Shown: positions 23,911 to 35,428, counted from the first letter of the stretch. The stretch is 64,000 bases of DNA from Candidatus Pantoea deserta (GCF_003813865.1 NZ_RMVG01000002.1:1-64000), one strand, 5' to 3'. Notes: generated by a model not told the origin, from the sequence alone. Program-made: numbers and translations.

Positions 23911-24622
23911 TCAGGTGCAGAAATACTACGGCGATAATCACGTGCTCAAGGGCGTCGATCTCGACATCGAAATGGGAGAGGTTATCTCCATTATCGGCCG
24001 CAGCGGATCGGGTAAAAGCACGCTGCTGCGCTGCATGAACGGGCTGGAAGGCTATCAGGAGGGCAGCATTAAGCTCGGCGGCATGACCATCACCGACCGC
24101 GACACCCAGGCGCGCGAAATCAGCCGCTCGGTGGGCATGGTATTTCAGAACTTTAATCTGTTCCCGCATATGACCGCGCTGGAAAACGTGATGCTGGCGC
24201 CGCGCCGGGTGCTCAAGAAAAGCGAGGCGGAGTGCCGCGCGCTGGCGGCGCAGATGCTGGAGAAGGTCGGTCTCGGCGAGCGCCTCGACTACTACCCGGC
24301 GAACCTGTCCGGCGGCCAGCAGCAGCGCGTGGCCATTGCCCGCGCGCTGGCGATGAATCCCAAAGTCTTGCTGTGCGACGAGATCACCTCCGCGCTCGAT
24401 CCCGAACTGGTGGGGGAAGTGCTGAAAGTGCTGGAGCAGCTCGCCGCCGAAGGCATGACATTAATCCTTGTTACCCATGAGATGAACTTTGCCCGCGACG
24501 TCGGCGACCGCGTGGTCTTTATGCATCAGGGGCGCGTCTGGGAGCAGGGCAGCAGCAAAACCCTGTTCGCCGCTCCGCAGACGCCAGAGCTAAAACAGTT
24601 TATCTCGTCGGTGCGACTCTAA
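23891..24622 (+). CDS. hpxI: ABC transporter ATP-binding protein (HisP/GlnQ type)
   Basis: A 243-residue ATPase of the polar amino-acid ABC group. Walker A is GRSGSGKST (36-44), the ABC signature LSGGQ begins at 139, Walker B is VLLCDE (159-164) and the switch histidine follows in LVTHEM. It powers the HpxFGH importer. The start overlaps hpxH by 20 nt, indicating translational coupling. hpxJ starts 18 nt downstream. Confidence 0.93.
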   Translation: MPLITINQVQKYYGDNHVLKGVDLDIEMGEVISIIGRSGSGKSTLLRCMNGLEGYQEGSIKLGGMTITDRDTQAREISRSVGMVFQNFNLFPHMTALENVMLAPRRVLKKSEAECRALAAQMLEKVGLGERLDYYPANLSGGQQQRVAIARALAMNPKVLLCDEITSALDPELVGEVLKVLEQLAAEGMTLILVTHEMNFARDVGDRVVFMHQGRVWEQGSSKTLFAAPQTPELKQFISSVRL

Positions 24623-24640
24623 ATTCATAAGGAAATCAAC

Positions 24641-25873
24641 ATGGAAACTCGCTACCCGCAAATCAATCCCCCGCAGCGTCTGCTGATGGGCCCTGGCCCG
24701 ATCAATGCCGATCCGCGCGTGCTGCGCGCCATGTCGACTCAGCTGATCGGCCAGTACGATCCGGCGATGACGCACTATATGAACGAGGTCATGGCGCTCT
24801 ATCGCGGCGTCTTCCGCACGGAAAACCGCTGGACGCTGTTGATCGACGGCACCTCACGCGCCGGGATCGAAGCGATCCTGCTGTCGGCGATCCGCCCCGG
24901 CGATCGGGTGCTGGTGCCGGTATTTGGCCGCTTCGGCCATCTGCTGTGCGAAATCGCTCGCCGCTGTCGCGCCGAGGTCCATACGATTGAGGTGCCGTGG
25001 GGCGAAGTTTTTACCCCGGACCAGGTGGAAGACGCCATCAAACGCGTCAAACCGCGCCTGCTGCTGACGGTGCAGGGCGACACCTCGACCACCATGCTGC
25101 AACCGCTGGCGGAGCTGGGCGCCATTTGTCAGAAATACGGCGTGCTGTTTTATACCGACGCTACGGCTTCGCTTGGCGGCAATGCGCTGGAGACCGACGC
25201 CTGGGGGCTGGATGCCGTGTCGGCAGGCATGCAGAAATGCCTTGGCGGCCCGTCCGGCACGTCGCCGATCACCTTAAGCCCGCAGATGGAAGAGGCGATC
25301 CGCAGGCGTAAATGCGTTGAAGAGGGCATCCGCACCGCCGCGCATCAGGATGGCGACGAAGAGATAATCTACTCTAACTACTTCGATCTCGGCATGATCA
25401 TGGATTACTGGGGACCGGAGCGCCTTAACCACCACACCGAGGCCACCACCGCGCTGTTCGGCGCGCGCGAATGCGCGCGGCTGATAATGCAGGAGGGGCT
25501 GGACGCGGGTATCGCCCGCCATAAGCTGCACGGCGACGCGCTGCTGAAGGGGATTCAGGGCATGGGGCTGGAGACCTTCGGCGACCTGAGGCACAAAATG
25601 AACAACGTGCTGGGCGTGGTGATCCCCCAGGGCGTCAACGGCGATCAGGTGCGTCAGCTAATGCTGGAGGATTTCGGCATTGAGATCGGCACCTCGTTCG
25701 GTCCGCTGCACGGTAAGGTGTGGCGCATCGGCACCATGGGCTACAACGCGCGTAAAGACTGCGTGATGACCACGCTGGCGGCGCTGGAAGCGGTGCTGGC
25801 GCACGTGGGCTTCCGGGCGACCCAGGGCGCGGCCATGCAGGCGGCCTGGGATCACTACGGGAGTCAGGCATGA
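24641..25873 (+). CDS. hpxJ: Ureidoglycine-glyoxylate aminotransferase
   Basis: This 410-residue PLP enzyme of the alanine-glyoxylate aminotransferase fold (LLMGPGPINADPRVL, then VQGDTSTTMLQPL) carries its PLP lysine at Lys199 in MQKCLGGPSG. In Klebsiella HpxJ transfers the amino group of ureidoglycine to glyoxylate, giving oxalurate and glycine. That product is the substrate of HpxXYZ and HpxW encoded upstream, so the two operons form one route. It overlaps hpxK by 4 nt (ATGA). Generic serine-pyruvate or alanine-glyoxylate activity is the alternative, less likely in this context. Confidence 0.92.
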   Translation: METRYPQINPPQRLLMGPGPINADPRVLRAMSTQLIGQYDPAMTHYMNEVMALYRGVFRTENRWTLLIDGTSRAGIEAILLSAIRPGDRVLVPVFGRFGHLLCEIARRCRAEVHTIEVPWGEVFTPDQVEDAIKRVKPRLLLTVQGDTSTTMLQPLAELGAICQKYGVLFYTDATASLGGNALETDAWGLDAVSAGMQKCLGGPSGTSPITLSPQMEEAIRRRKCVEEGIRTAAHQDGDEEIIYSNYFDLGMIMDYWGPERLNHHTEATTALFGARECARLIMQEGLDAGIARHKLHGDALLKGIQGMGLETFGDLRHKMNNVLGVVIPQGVNGDQVRQLMLEDFGIEIGTSFGPLHGKVWRIGTMGYNARKDCVMTTLAALEAVLAHVGFRATQGAAMQAAWDHYGSQA

Positions 25874-27129
25874 TCATGAACGCCGTAGAGGCGCAGTTCG
25901 CCGCCGAACGCGTGATGGCGCGCTGCGATGCGCTGGCGGCGATCAGTGAGTCGCCGGATAACCTGACGCGCGTCTATCTTTCGCCGGAGCACCTTCGCGC
26001 CAACGCGCAGGTGGGCGAGTGGATGGCGCAGGCGGGAATGCGCGTCTGGCAGGATGAAGTCGGCAATATTTGCGGCCGCTATGAGGGCATCAACCACGGC
26101 GCGCCCGCGCTGCTGCTCGGCTCGCACCTCGATACGGTGCGCAACGCCGGACGCTACGACGGCATGCTGGGCGTGCTGACCGCTATTGAAACCGTGCAGT
26201 GGCTGCATGATAACCAGCAGCGTTTACCGCTGGCGGTAGAGATTGTTGGCTTCGGCGATGAAGAGGGGACGCGCTTCGGCATTACGCTGCTGGGCAGCCG
26301 GGGCATTACCGGAAGCTGGCCGGAGAGCTGGACCACGCATCCGGACGGAAACGGCATTACCGTGGCGCAGGCGATGGCCGATGTTGGGCTGGACGCCGGG
26401 GCGATTCCGCGCGCCGCGCGCGACCTGAACGACATCGTGGCCTATCTTGAGCTGCATATCGAACAGGGACCCTGCCTGGAGCAGGAGGGGCTGGCGCTGG
26501 GCGTCGTCACCGCCATTAACGGAGCGCGTCGTCTTAACTGTCGCTTTACCGGCGAGGCAGGCCACGCGGGAACGGTACCGATGACGCATCGCAAAGACGC
26601 GCTGGCCGCCGCGGCAGAGTGGATGGTATTTATTGAAGCCACGACGCGCGAACAGGATCCGCAGCTGGTGGCGACGGTGGGAACGCTGAGCTGCGCGCCG
26701 GGCGCGGTTAACGTTATCCCTGGCGAGGTTGCGCTCTCGCTGGACGTGCGCGGCCCGCAGGATCTGCCGCTGGAGCGGCTGCTGTCGAGCCTGCTGACCC
26801 AGGGCGAGGCGATCGCGCTGCGACGCGGTCTGCGTTTCGACGCGGAAGAGTATTACCGCATCAGCGCCACCGCCTGCGACGGCGCGCTGCAACAGGCGCT
26901 GAGCAGCGCGGTGGAGACGGTGCAGGGTCGCACGCTGGCGCTGCCGAGCGGCGCAGGCCATGACGCCATCGCGATTGCCGAGCGCTGGCCGGTGGGCATG
27001 CTGTTTGTACGCAACGATCGCGGCATCAGCCATCACCCGGCGGAAGCGGTGATGAGTAGCGACGTGGCGCTGGCGGTGCGCGCTTATCTTCAGGCGGTGT
27101 GTCAGCTGGCGCAGCGGAGTGCGGTATGA
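25870..27129 (+). CDS. hpxK: Allantoate amidohydrolase
   Basis: This 419-residue M20-family hydrolase removes CO2 and ammonia from allantoate to give ureidoglycine. Metal-site residues are His86 and Asp88 (GSHLDTV), Asp97 (RYDGMLGV) and the acidic pair in FGDEEGTRF (130-132); LELHIEQGP supplies a further ligand region and marks the hydantoinase/carbamoylase subgroup. ATGA overlaps join it to hpxJ before and hpxQ after. Beta-ureidopropionase or N-carbamoylase are sequence alternatives, but context favours allantoate. Confidence 0.92.
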   Translation: MIMNAVEAQFAAERVMARCDALAAISESPDNLTRVYLSPEHLRANAQVGEWMAQAGMRVWQDEVGNICGRYEGINHGAPALLLGSHLDTVRNAGRYDGMLGVLTAIETVQWLHDNQQRLPLAVEIVGFGDEEGTRFGITLLGSRGITGSWPESWTTHPDGNGITVAQAMADVGLDAGAIPRAARDLNDIVAYLELHIEQGPCLEQEGLALGVVTAINGARRLNCRFTGEAGHAGTVPMTHRKDALAAAAEWMVFIEATTREQDPQLVATVGTLSCAPGAVNVIPGEVALSLDVRGPQDLPLERLLSSLLTQGEAIALRRGLRFDAEEYYRISATACDGALQQALSSAVETVQGRTLALPSGAGHDAIAIAERWPVGMLFVRNDRGISHHPAEAVMSSDVALAVRAYLQAVCQLAQRSAV

Positions 27130-27620
27130 ATCTCGCCACCTTTAACGCCCTGCCGCAGGACGCGGCGCAGGCGGCTATCGCCCACTGCGTCGCCATTCCA
27201 CGCTGGCAAGAGGCGCTGGTCTGCGCCCGGCCCTTTGTTTCTGCGTCAGCGCTGCTGGCAGAGGCAAACCGGCTGGCGCAGAGCTGGAATGCCGCCGATC
27301 TGGCGCTGGCGCTGACGGCGCATCCGCGCATCGGCGAGCGCGCCGCAGGCGCGGACAAAGAAGCCGCGCTGTCCCGTCATGAGCAGGCGGCGATGAGCGA
27401 GGCCGACGCGGCGCTAAAGCAGGCGATGCTGGCGGGAAACCAGGCCTATGAAGCGCGCTTTGGCCGTGTTTTTCTTATTCGCGCCAGAGGGCGCAGCGGC
27501 GAGGAAATGCTGGCTGCGCTTCAGCGCCGGTTGGCGCATGACCCGCAAACGGAAGAGCGTGAAACGCTCGAACAGCTACGTGAAATTACCTTATTGCGCC
27601 TGAAGGAGAGCCTGACATGA
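27126..27620 (+). CDS. hpxQ: OHCU decarboxylase
   Basis: This 164-residue enzyme decarboxylates 2-oxo-4-hydroxy-4-carboxy-5-ureidoimidazoline to S-allantoin. The family motif AHPRIGER contains the catalytic His66. The start overlaps the hpxK stop (ATGA) and its stop overlaps the hpxT start (ATGA). It acts between HpxT and the racemase and allantoinase. E. coli K-12 lacks this enzyme, so the gene marks a complete urate branch. Confidence 0.92.
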   Translation: MNLATFNALPQDAAQAAIAHCVAIPRWQEALVCARPFVSASALLAEANRLAQSWNAADLALALTAHPRIGERAAGADKEAALSRHEQAAMSEADAALKQAMLAGNQAYEARFGRVFLIRARGRSGEEMLAALQRRLAHDPQTEERETLEQLREITLLRLKESLT

Positions 27621-27952
27621 GCACGATTACCACCCATATTCTCGACACGGCGCTGGGCAAACCCGCGATCGGCGTGGCGATCTCCCTTGAGCAAAACAGC
27701 CCGGAAGGCTGGCTACCGGTCGCCGAAGGCAGTACCGACAGCGACGGACGCGTTAACGATTTGACGCCGGAACCCTTAACGCCGGGCCATTACCGTCTGA
27801 CGGCGGAAATCGGGGACTATTTCGCCGCCGACGGACGCGACGCGCTGTACGTCTCGGCGCAAATCGACTTTGTTATCGCCGAGGCGGGCAGCCATTTTCA
27901 CCTGCCGTTTTTAATCTCTCCCTGGTCGTGGTCTACCTATCGGGGTAGCTGA
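27617..27952 (+). CDS. hpxT: 5-hydroxyisourate hydrolase (transthyretin-like)
   Basis: This 111-residue transthyretin-related protein hydrolyses 5-hydroxyisourate to OHCU. The N-terminal THILDTALGKPA stretch with active-site His7 and the C-terminal YRGS tetrapeptide (108-111) are the diagnostic signatures of the enzyme as opposed to hormone-binding transthyretin. No signal peptide is present, so it is cytoplasmic. It is the last gene of the hpxF operon. The urate-oxidising enzyme that makes its substrate is not in the window. Confidence 0.95.
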   Translation: MSTITTHILDTALGKPAIGVAISLEQNSPEGWLPVAEGSTDSDGRVNDLTPEPLTPGHYRLTAEIGDYFAADGRDALYVSAQIDFVIAEAGSHFHLPFLISPWSWSTYRGS

Positions 27953-28025
27953 TTTTGAAAGCTAACGGCTATCAAAACTAGCGGTTTTTCCAGATAGAGT
28001 TTGCCTGAGCGTCTCGCTATCGTAA

Positions 28026-30320
<2,295 letters not shown>

Positions 30321-30341
30321 TGGCGTAACGAGTAAAATGGT

Positions 30342-30374
30342 AAAGCCGCAGCTAAACGCTGCGGCTTTTTTTTT
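30342..30374. terminator. Terminator of katG (perhaps shared with yafV)
   Basis: An 11-bp stem (30342-30352 with 30358-30368) with a TAAAC loop and a long T-run follows katG. It lies 17 nt from the yafV stop on the other strand, where the AAA side gives U residues, so it may act both ways. Confidence 0.88.
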
Positions 30375-30390
30375 GGCGGTATCCAGTATG

Positions 30391-31161
30391 CTACTTCAGC
30401 GTAAAGCCATCGGCATCGCGCCAGGCCGGAAAGCGCTCGCGATACGCGGTCAGCGTCTCCAGCGACAGCGTGGCGTCGAGCCGCGCCTGGGAAAACGGCT
30501 CGGCTTCACTGAGGATCTCGCCCAGCGGCGAGACAATCCGGCTGTCGCCGCTGTAGCTGTGCTGGTTGCCGTCGCTGCCGACGCGGTTGCAGCCCGCGAC
30601 ATAAGCCTGATTCTCAATGGCGCGCGCCAGCAGCAGCGCCTGCCAGTGCAGGGCGCGCGGCGCCGGCCAGTTAGCGACGTACAGCGCCAGATCGTAATCG
30701 TTGTTGTTGCGGGCAAACACCGGGAAGCGCAGGTCGTAGCAAATCTGCGGCAGGATACGCCAGCCGCGCCACTCAAATACCTCGCGCGTTTCGCCCGGCA
30801 GATAGTGATGATGCTCATCCGCCATGCGGAACAGATGACGCTTGTCGTACTGATGTAGCGTGCCGTCTGGCTCTACCAGCAGAAAGCGGTTTACCGCGCC
30901 TTTCTCTGTCTGGATCGCCGCGCTGCCGCCGACCAGCGCGTTGCTCGTCTCGGCGTGCTTATGCAGCCACTCCACTACCTGCGCCTGCGGCAGCGAACGC
31001 TGCGCCGCCTCCATAGCGAAGCCGGTGGTAAACATCTCCGGCAGCACAATCAGATCGCGGCCCGTGATGCCCTCAAGCACCCTGTCGAAATGACGCAGAT
31101 TCGCCTCGCCGTCCATCCAGTGCAGGGTTTCCTGCAAAACCGTTATGTTTAAATCCGACAT
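30391..31161 (-). CDS. yafV: Omega-amidase YafV (nitrilase superfamily)
   Basis: This 256-residue member of the nitrilase superfamily has its Glu-Lys-Cys triad at Glu42 (LPEMF), Lys107 (YDKRHLF) and Cys141 (QICYDLRF). YafV-type enzymes hydrolyse 2-oxoglutaramate and 2-oxosuccinamate, the keto-amide products of glutamine or asparagine transaminases. The start overlaps the 3' end of the aminotransferase gene mtnE by 13 nt, and glutamine-dependent transamination would make just the keto-amide that YafV removes. The pairing is therefore functional as well as physical. Confidence 0.93.
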   Translation of the reverse strand: MSDLNITVLQETLHWMDGEANLRHFDRVLEGITGRDLIVLPEMFTTGFAMEAAQRSLPQAQVVEWLHKHAETSNALVGGSAAIQTEKGAVNRFLLVEPDGTLHQYDKRHLFRMADEHHHYLPGETREVFEWRGWRILPQICYDLRFPVFARNNNDYDLALYVANWPAPRALHWQALLLARAIENQAYVAGCNRVGSDGNQHSYSGDSRIVSPLGEILSEAEPFSQARLDATLSLETLTAYRERFPAWRDADGFTLK

Positions 31162-32309
31162 AAGCGCTCCGCGGCGGCGTCAAGCGTCGCTTCCTGTTTG
31201 GCAAAGCACAGGCGAATCAGCTTGTGCGGGAAAGGACCGGCGCAAAACACCGACAGCGGAATCGCCGCGACGCCGACCTCTTTTGTCAGCCACTGACAGA
31301 AGCTAACGTCGTCGAGATCGGAAATCGCGCTGTAGTCCGCCAGCAGGAAGTAGGTGCCTTCGCACGGCAGCACCTTAAAACGGCTCTTCTCCAGCGCCTG
31401 CGCCAGACGGTCGCGGCGCGCGCGATAAAAGTCGGGGAGTTCGCGGTAGTGCGCTGGCTCGTTGCGCAGCATATCGGCGATCGCCAGCTGCGCGGGGGTA
31501 TTCACCGCAAAGGTCAGATACTGATGTACTTTGCGGATCTCGGCGCTGATAGCGGCAGGCGCAACGCTGTATCCTACTTTCCAGCCGGTCATATGAAAGG
31601 TTTTGCCGAAAGAGGAGACGGCCACAGCGCGCTGGCGCAGCTGCGGATGCGCCAGCACGCTGGCGTGGCCCGCCTCATCAAAACAGATATGTTCGTAGAC
31701 TTCGTCGCTCAGCACATAAATTTCCTGCCCGGCAATCGCCTGCCACAGCGCCTCAAAATCCGCTTTGCGCCAGACGGTAGCGGAAGGATTATGCGGCGTA
31801 TTGAGAATGACCAGACGCGTCTTGCTAGAGAGCAGGCTGGCAAACTCCGCCCAGTCAACGCGAAAGCCCGGCGGCTGGAGCGCGATGCGCTTTAGCACGC
31901 CGCCGGACAGCTCCACGGCAGGCGCGTAGCTGTCATAGCTTGGGTCGAAACAGATAACCTCATCGCCCTGGCGTACCAGCGCGGTGATCGCCGCATAGAG
32001 CGCTTCGGTCGCGCCTGCGGTAACGGTAATGTCGCTGTTGACGTCGGGGCGGTGGCCGTACAGCTCGGCGGTTTTGGCGGCGATGGCTTCACGCAGCGGC
32101 AGCGCGCCGGTCATGGGCGCATACTGGTTGGCGCCCTGGCTGACGTGCCAGGCCAGACGCTCCTGCAAATAGCGCGGGCCATCAAAATCGGGGAAGCCCT
32201 GCGAAAGATTAATGGCGTTGTGCTGCTGTGCCAGCGCGCTCATCTGGGTGAAAATCGTGGTGCCAAGAGCGGGCAGTTTGCTCTCCGGCGTCAGGTTGTG
32301 CTGCGTCAT
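31149..32309 (-). CDS. mtnE: Methionine/KMTB aminotransferase (YbdL/MtnE type)
   Basis: This 386-residue class I PLP aminotransferase resembles E. coli YbdL. The PLP lysine is Lys236 in SSFGKTFHMTGWKVGY, with NTPHNPSA and SDEVYEH contributing the cofactor site. In methionine salvage it converts 4-methylthio-2-oxobutyrate to methionine, the last step after MtnD. It is divergent from mtnBCD across a MetJ operator and has a sigma-70 promoter (32363-32391). Coupling to yafV suggests glutamine as amino donor. Symbol mtnE is by function; ybdL would be the sequence-based name. Confidence 0.88.
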   Translation of the reverse strand: MTQHNLTPESKLPALGTTIFTQMSALAQQHNAINLSQGFPDFDGPRYLQERLAWHVSQGANQYAPMTGALPLREAIAAKTAELYGHRPDVNSDITVTAGATEALYAAITALVRQGDEVICFDPSYDSYAPAVELSGGVLKRIALQPPGFRVDWAEFASLLSSKTRLVILNTPHNPSATVWRKADFEALWQAIAGQEIYVLSDEVYEHICFDEAGHASVLAHPQLRQRAVAVSSFGKTFHMTGWKVGYSVAPAAISAEIRKVHQYLTFAVNTPAQLAIADMLRNEPAHYRELPDFYRARRDRLAQALEKSRFKVLPCEGTYFLLADYSAISDLDDVSFCQWLTKEVGVAAIPLSVFCAGPFPHKLIRLCFAKQEATLDAAAERLCRI

Positions 32310-32362
32310 TGTTAATTGCCTTAAGCGCGAATGTCGTTGCGGAGTAACCCTGTGTTGAAGCC

Positions 32363-32391
32363 ACTATAAACAGGATGTTAATATTTGGCAA
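32363..32391 (-). promoter_or_regulatory. Sigma-70 promoter of mtnE-yafV
   Basis: On the minus strand TTGCCA (32386-32391), a 17-bp spacer and TATAGT (32363-32368) form a good sigma-70 promoter. The MetJ operator lies immediately upstream of its -35. Confidence 0.7.
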
Positions 32392-32413
32392 TCGAGACGC
32401 TTAGACGTCTAAA
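32385..32413 (+). promoter_or_regulatory. Candidate promoter of mtnBCD
   Basis: TTGGCA (32385-32390), 17 bp and TCTAAA (32408-32413) form a plausible sigma-70 promoter. The MetJ operator fills its spacer and -10, the arrangement expected for repression. The -35 region overlaps that of the divergent mtnE promoter. Confidence 0.55.
32395..32410. promoter_or_regulatory. MetJ operator (two tandem met boxes)
   Basis: AGACGCTT (32395-32402) is followed directly by AGACGTCT (32403-32410), a partial and a perfect copy of the 8-bp MetJ box. MetJ with S-adenosylmethionine would repress mtnBCD and probably mtnE. Confidence 0.85.
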
Positions 32414-32439
32414 CCCACCCTACAGGATGCTGAAACGCT

Positions 32440-33054
32440 ATGTCGCAACTCTCTCCGCTTGACCAGCTGGTGGCCGCCTGCCACTGGATTGGCGCTAAAG
32501 GCTGGGCGCCCGCCACCGGCGGCAATATGTCCGTTCGTGAAGATGGGCGCTTCTGCCTGCTCAGCGAATCCGGCAAAGATAAAGGCAGCCTGACGCGCGA
32601 TGATTTTATACAGGTGGAGATTGCCACTAATAGCGTGCCGTCCGGACGCAGACCTTCGGCGGAAACCGGGCTGCACACCCTGATTTACCGGCTGTTTCCC
32701 GATGCGGGCGCGGTGCTGCATACCCATACGGTAAATTCAACGGTGCTGTCGCGCGTCGAAAAAGGCAGCGCGCTGCGGCTGGAGGGCTACGAAATGCAGA
32801 AATCGCTGGCGGGCCAGCGTAGCCATCTTGAAGAGGTGGCGATCCCGGTGTTTGATAACGATCAGGACATTGACGCGCTGGCGCAGCGGATTGAGGCCTA
32901 CGCCGCAGCGACGCCGTTCCGTTACGGTTTTCTGCTGCGCGGTCACGGATTGACCTGCTGGGGCCGCGACGTCAGCGAAGCGCGCCGCCATCTGGAAGGA
33001 CTGGAATTTTTGTTTGAGTGTGAACGCCAACGTCGCCTGCTGGAGGCCCTGTGA
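32440..33054 (+). CDS. mtnB: Methylthioribulose-1-phosphate dehydratase
   Basis: This 204-residue class II aldolase/adducin-fold enzyme dehydrates 5-methylthioribulose 1-phosphate. Zinc ligands are His94 and His96 (HTHTVNS) and His169 (RGHGLTCWG). It is the first gene of mtnBCD; the stop overlaps the mtnC start by 4 nt (GTGA). A MetJ operator lies 30 bp upstream. The protein is a typical length for the family. Confidence 0.95.
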   Translation: MSQLSPLDQLVAACHWIGAKGWAPATGGNMSVREDGRFCLLSESGKDKGSLTRDDFIQVEIATNSVPSGRRPSAETGLHTLIYRLFPDAGAVLHTHTVNSTVLSRVEKGSALRLEGYEMQKSLAGQRSHLEEVAIPVFDNDQDIDALAQRIEAYAAATPFRYGFLLRGHGLTCWGRDVSEARRHLEGLEFLFECERQRRLLEAL

Positions 33055-33728
33055 TCCGCGCTATTGTTACCGATATTGAAGGCACCACCAGCGATATTCG
33101 CTTTGTACATGATGTGCTGTTTCCCTATGCGCGCGAGCATCTCGCGGCCTTTATCCGCGCGCAGCACAGCGATCCTGAAGTCAGCGCGGCGCTCGATGCC
33201 GTACGCGCCGAGGCGGGGCAGCCGGATGCCGATATCGAGGCGGTGACGCAGATCCTGCTGGGCTTTATGGACGAGGATCGCAAGTCTACCGGGCTAAAAG
33301 CGCTACAGGGAATGATCTGGCGTGACGGCTATGTCAACGGCAGTTTTACCGGTCATCTCTATCCTGACGTGCTGCCTGCGCTGCGCTGCTGGCGGGAACA
33401 GGGCGTCCAGCTTTACGTTTATTCTTCCGGTTCGGTAGCGGCGCAAAAACTGTTATTTGGCTACAGTGATGAAGGTGATATTACTGGCCTGTTTAGCGGC
33501 TATTTCGATACCCGCGTCGGCGCCAAGCGTGACGTCGCTTCGTACCGCGCTATCGCTGAAAAAACCGGCCTGCCCGCTGAGCAGCTGCTGTTCCTCTCCG
33601 ACATTCGTCAGGAGCTGGATGCGGCAGCGGAAGCCGGATGGAATACCGTACAGTTAATTCGCGGCCCCGCTGACAGCGAAAGCCGCCATCATCAGGTGAA
33701 CACCTTTTCCGGAGTCGTTTTAGCATGA
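33051..33728 (+). CDS. mtnC: Enolase-phosphatase E1
   Basis: This 225-residue HAD-superfamily enzyme enolises and dephosphorylates 2,3-diketo-5-methylthiopentyl 1-phosphate to the acireductone. The HAD nucleophile motif is TDIEGTTSD with Asp8 and Glu10. Translation starts at GTG 33051, overlapping the mtnB stop, and its own stop overlaps the mtnD ATG. The start is fixed by this coupling and by the family N-terminus [11 protein letters not shown]. Confidence 0.95.
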   Translation: MIRAIVTDIEGTTSDIRFVHDVLFPYAREHLAAFIRAQHSDPEVSAALDAVRAEAGQPDADIEAVTQILLGFMDEDRKSTGLKALQGMIWRDGYVNGSFTGHLYPDVLPALRCWREQGVQLYVYSSGSVAAQKLLFGYSDEGDITGLFSGYFDTRVGAKRDVASYRAIAEKTGLPAEQLLFLSDIRQELDAAAEAGWNTVQLIRGPADSESRHHQVNTFSGVVLA

Positions 33729-34267
33729 GTGCATTGACCATTTTTACCGATACCGAAGCCACGCTGCCGGTGTGGCACAGTACCGATGCGGAGATGATCC
33801 GTGAACGGCTGAATGCAAAAAATGTGCGCTTTGAGCGCTGGGCGGCGGATCGCGATTTAGGTGAAAATCCTGAGCCTGCCAAAGTGATCGAGGCCTATCA
33901 GCACGCGATCGATCGGCTGGTGGCGGAGAAGGGCTATCAGAGCTGGGACGTAATCAGCATGCGCGCCGACAATCCGCAAAAAGAGACGCTGCGCGCGAAA
34001 TTTCTTTCCGAGCATACCCACGGCGAAGATGAAGTGCGTTTTTTTGTTGAAGGCGCGGGCCTGTTCTGTCTGCATCTGGATGGACAGGTGTACCAGATAC
34101 TGTGTGAGAAAAACGATCTGATTTCCGTGCCTGCGGGCACGCCGCACTGGTTTGATATGGGATCGTCGCCAAACTTTACCGCGATCCGCATCTTCGATAA
34201 CCAGGAGGGCTGGGTGGCGCACTTTACCGGTGACGCTATTGCCGACGCCTATCCGCGCCTGCCATAA
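33725..34267 (+). CDS. mtnD: Acireductone dioxygenase
   Basis: This 180-residue cupin (ARD family) oxidises the acireductone; with Fe2+ it yields formate and the keto precursor of methionine, with Ni2+ it leaves the pathway with CO release. Metal ligands His97, His99, Glu103 and His141 sit at the positions known from Klebsiella ARD. It is the last gene of mtnBCD, coupled to mtnC by ATGA. A hairpin follows. Confidence 0.96.
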   Translation: MSALTIFTDTEATLPVWHSTDAEMIRERLNAKNVRFERWAADRDLGENPEPAKVIEAYQHAIDRLVAEKGYQSWDVISMRADNPQKETLRAKFLSEHTHGEDEVRFFVEGAGLFCLHLDGQVYQILCEKNDLISVPAGTPHWFDMGSSPNFTAIRIFDNQEGWVAHFTGDAIADAYPRLP

Positions 34268-34281
34268 GATGAGGCTTATGC

Positions 34282-34310
34282 GCCCGGCAATAGCGATGGC
34301 CTTGCCGGGC
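34282..34310. terminator. Hairpin between mtnD and mtnA, REP-like
   Basis: A perfect 9-bp stem (34282-34290 with 34302-34310) with an 11-nt loop lies between convergent mtnD and mtnA. There is no T-run. It could be a REP-type mRNA stabiliser or a bidirectional terminator. Confidence 0.5.
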
Positions 34311-34323
34311 CTGACTTAACCGC

Positions 34324-35361
34324 TTAGCGCGCGTCCGCCGACGGCTGAAACACGCCTGCCGCTACCGCTTCAGGCGTCACCACGCCCGTATCCAGTACCC
34401 AGCCGCTAATCAGCGCCGCCGGCGTCACGTCGAACGCCGGGTTAAAGACCGCCGCCGTTTCCGGCGCCCACTGCACGCTGCCAAAGCTGCCTGCCACGCC
34501 GGTCACTTCGCTGGCGGCGCGCTGCTCGATGGGAATATCTCTGCCGCTGGCGCACTGGCGATCCAGCGTGGTATGGGGAGCGGCGACGTAAAATGGAATG
34601 TGGTGGTAGTGCGCCAGCACCGCCAGGCTGTAGGTGCCAATCTTGTTCGCGACGTCGCCGTTAGCCGCAATGCGATCCGCGCCCACCCAGATAGCGTCAA
34701 CCTGGCCGCTGGCCATCAGACTGGCCGCCATCGAATCGGTGATCAGCTGATAAGGGATCGCCAGCTCGCCCAGCTCCCATGCGGTCAGACGTCCCCCCTG
34801 CAACAGCGGGCGCGTTTCATCGACCCAGACATTAGTCACCTTGCCCTGCTGATGCGCGCGGGCGATCACCCCCAGCGCTGTGCCGACGCCCGCTGTCGCC
34901 AGCCCGCCGGTGTTGCAGTGAGTTAACAACCGGCTCCCCGGTCTGACCAGCGCGCTACCGGCTTCGGCGATGTTATCGCACAGCTGGCGATCTTCCGCCA
35001 CCAGTCGCAGGGCTTCCTGGCCTAAAGCGAAAACAAAATCCGCCTGCGTCAGCGCCAGCTTCATCCGGTCGAGATTATTCATCAGATTAACGGCGGTGGG
35101 GCGGGCCGCACGCAGCACCTCCAGCGACTGCGCCAGCTCCTCGCGGGCTGCGCCCTGTTCCGCCAGCAGCGCCAGCAGCAGCGAGGCGGAAAGGCCAATC
35201 AGCGGCGCCCCGCGCACGCGAAGCGCATGAATATGCCCCACCAGCTGCGCCACGTCATGCGCCGGCAGCCAGTTTTTTTGCTGCGGCAACGCCTGCTGAT
35301 CGAGTATCCAGAGCTGATTGTCACGAACCTGTAAGCTGGTGGTTTGAAGCGTTTGCATCAT
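34324..35361 (-). CDS. mtnA: Methylthioribose-1-phosphate isomerase
   Basis: This 345-residue enzyme of the eIF2B-like isomerase family converts 5-methylthioribose 1-phosphate to the ribulose form. Active-site Cys149 lies in [10 protein letters not shown] and Asp229 in [18 protein letters not shown]. Start is the first of two adjacent ATGs (35361), preceded by AGGGA; the longer open frame crosses the divergent promoter into mtnK. mtnA and mtnK are divergent around a MetJ box. Confidence 0.95.
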   Translation of the reverse strand: MMQTLQTTSLQVRDNQLWILDQQALPQQKNWLPAHDVAQLVGHIHALRVRGAPLIGLSASLLLALLAEQGAAREELAQSLEVLRAARPTAVNLMNNLDRMKLALTQADFVFALGQEALRLVAEDRQLCDNIAEAGSALVRPGSRLLTHCNTGGLATAGVGTALGVIARAHQQGKVTNVWVDETRPLLQGGRLTAWELGELAIPYQLITDSMAASLMASGQVDAIWVGADRIAANGDVANKIGTYSLAVLAHYHHIPFYVAAPHTTLDRQCASGRDIPIEQRAASEVTGVAGSFGSVQWAPETAAVFNPAFDVTPAALISGWVLDTGVVTPEAVAAGVFQPSADAR

Positions 35362-35412
35362 CTGTGAAATCCCTGTTGCGTTATTGTCGCGTATTGTGCC
35401 AACATGCGGAAC

Positions 35413-35428
35413 GGATGTATAGACGTCT
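35413..35428. promoter_or_regulatory. MetJ operator between mtnA and mtnK
   Basis: A perfect met box AGACGTCT (35421-35428) is preceded by a weaker GGATGTAT copy (35413-35420). The perfect box overlaps TATAGA, a possible -10 for mtnK with TTGTGC 18 nt upstream. Confidence 0.72.
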
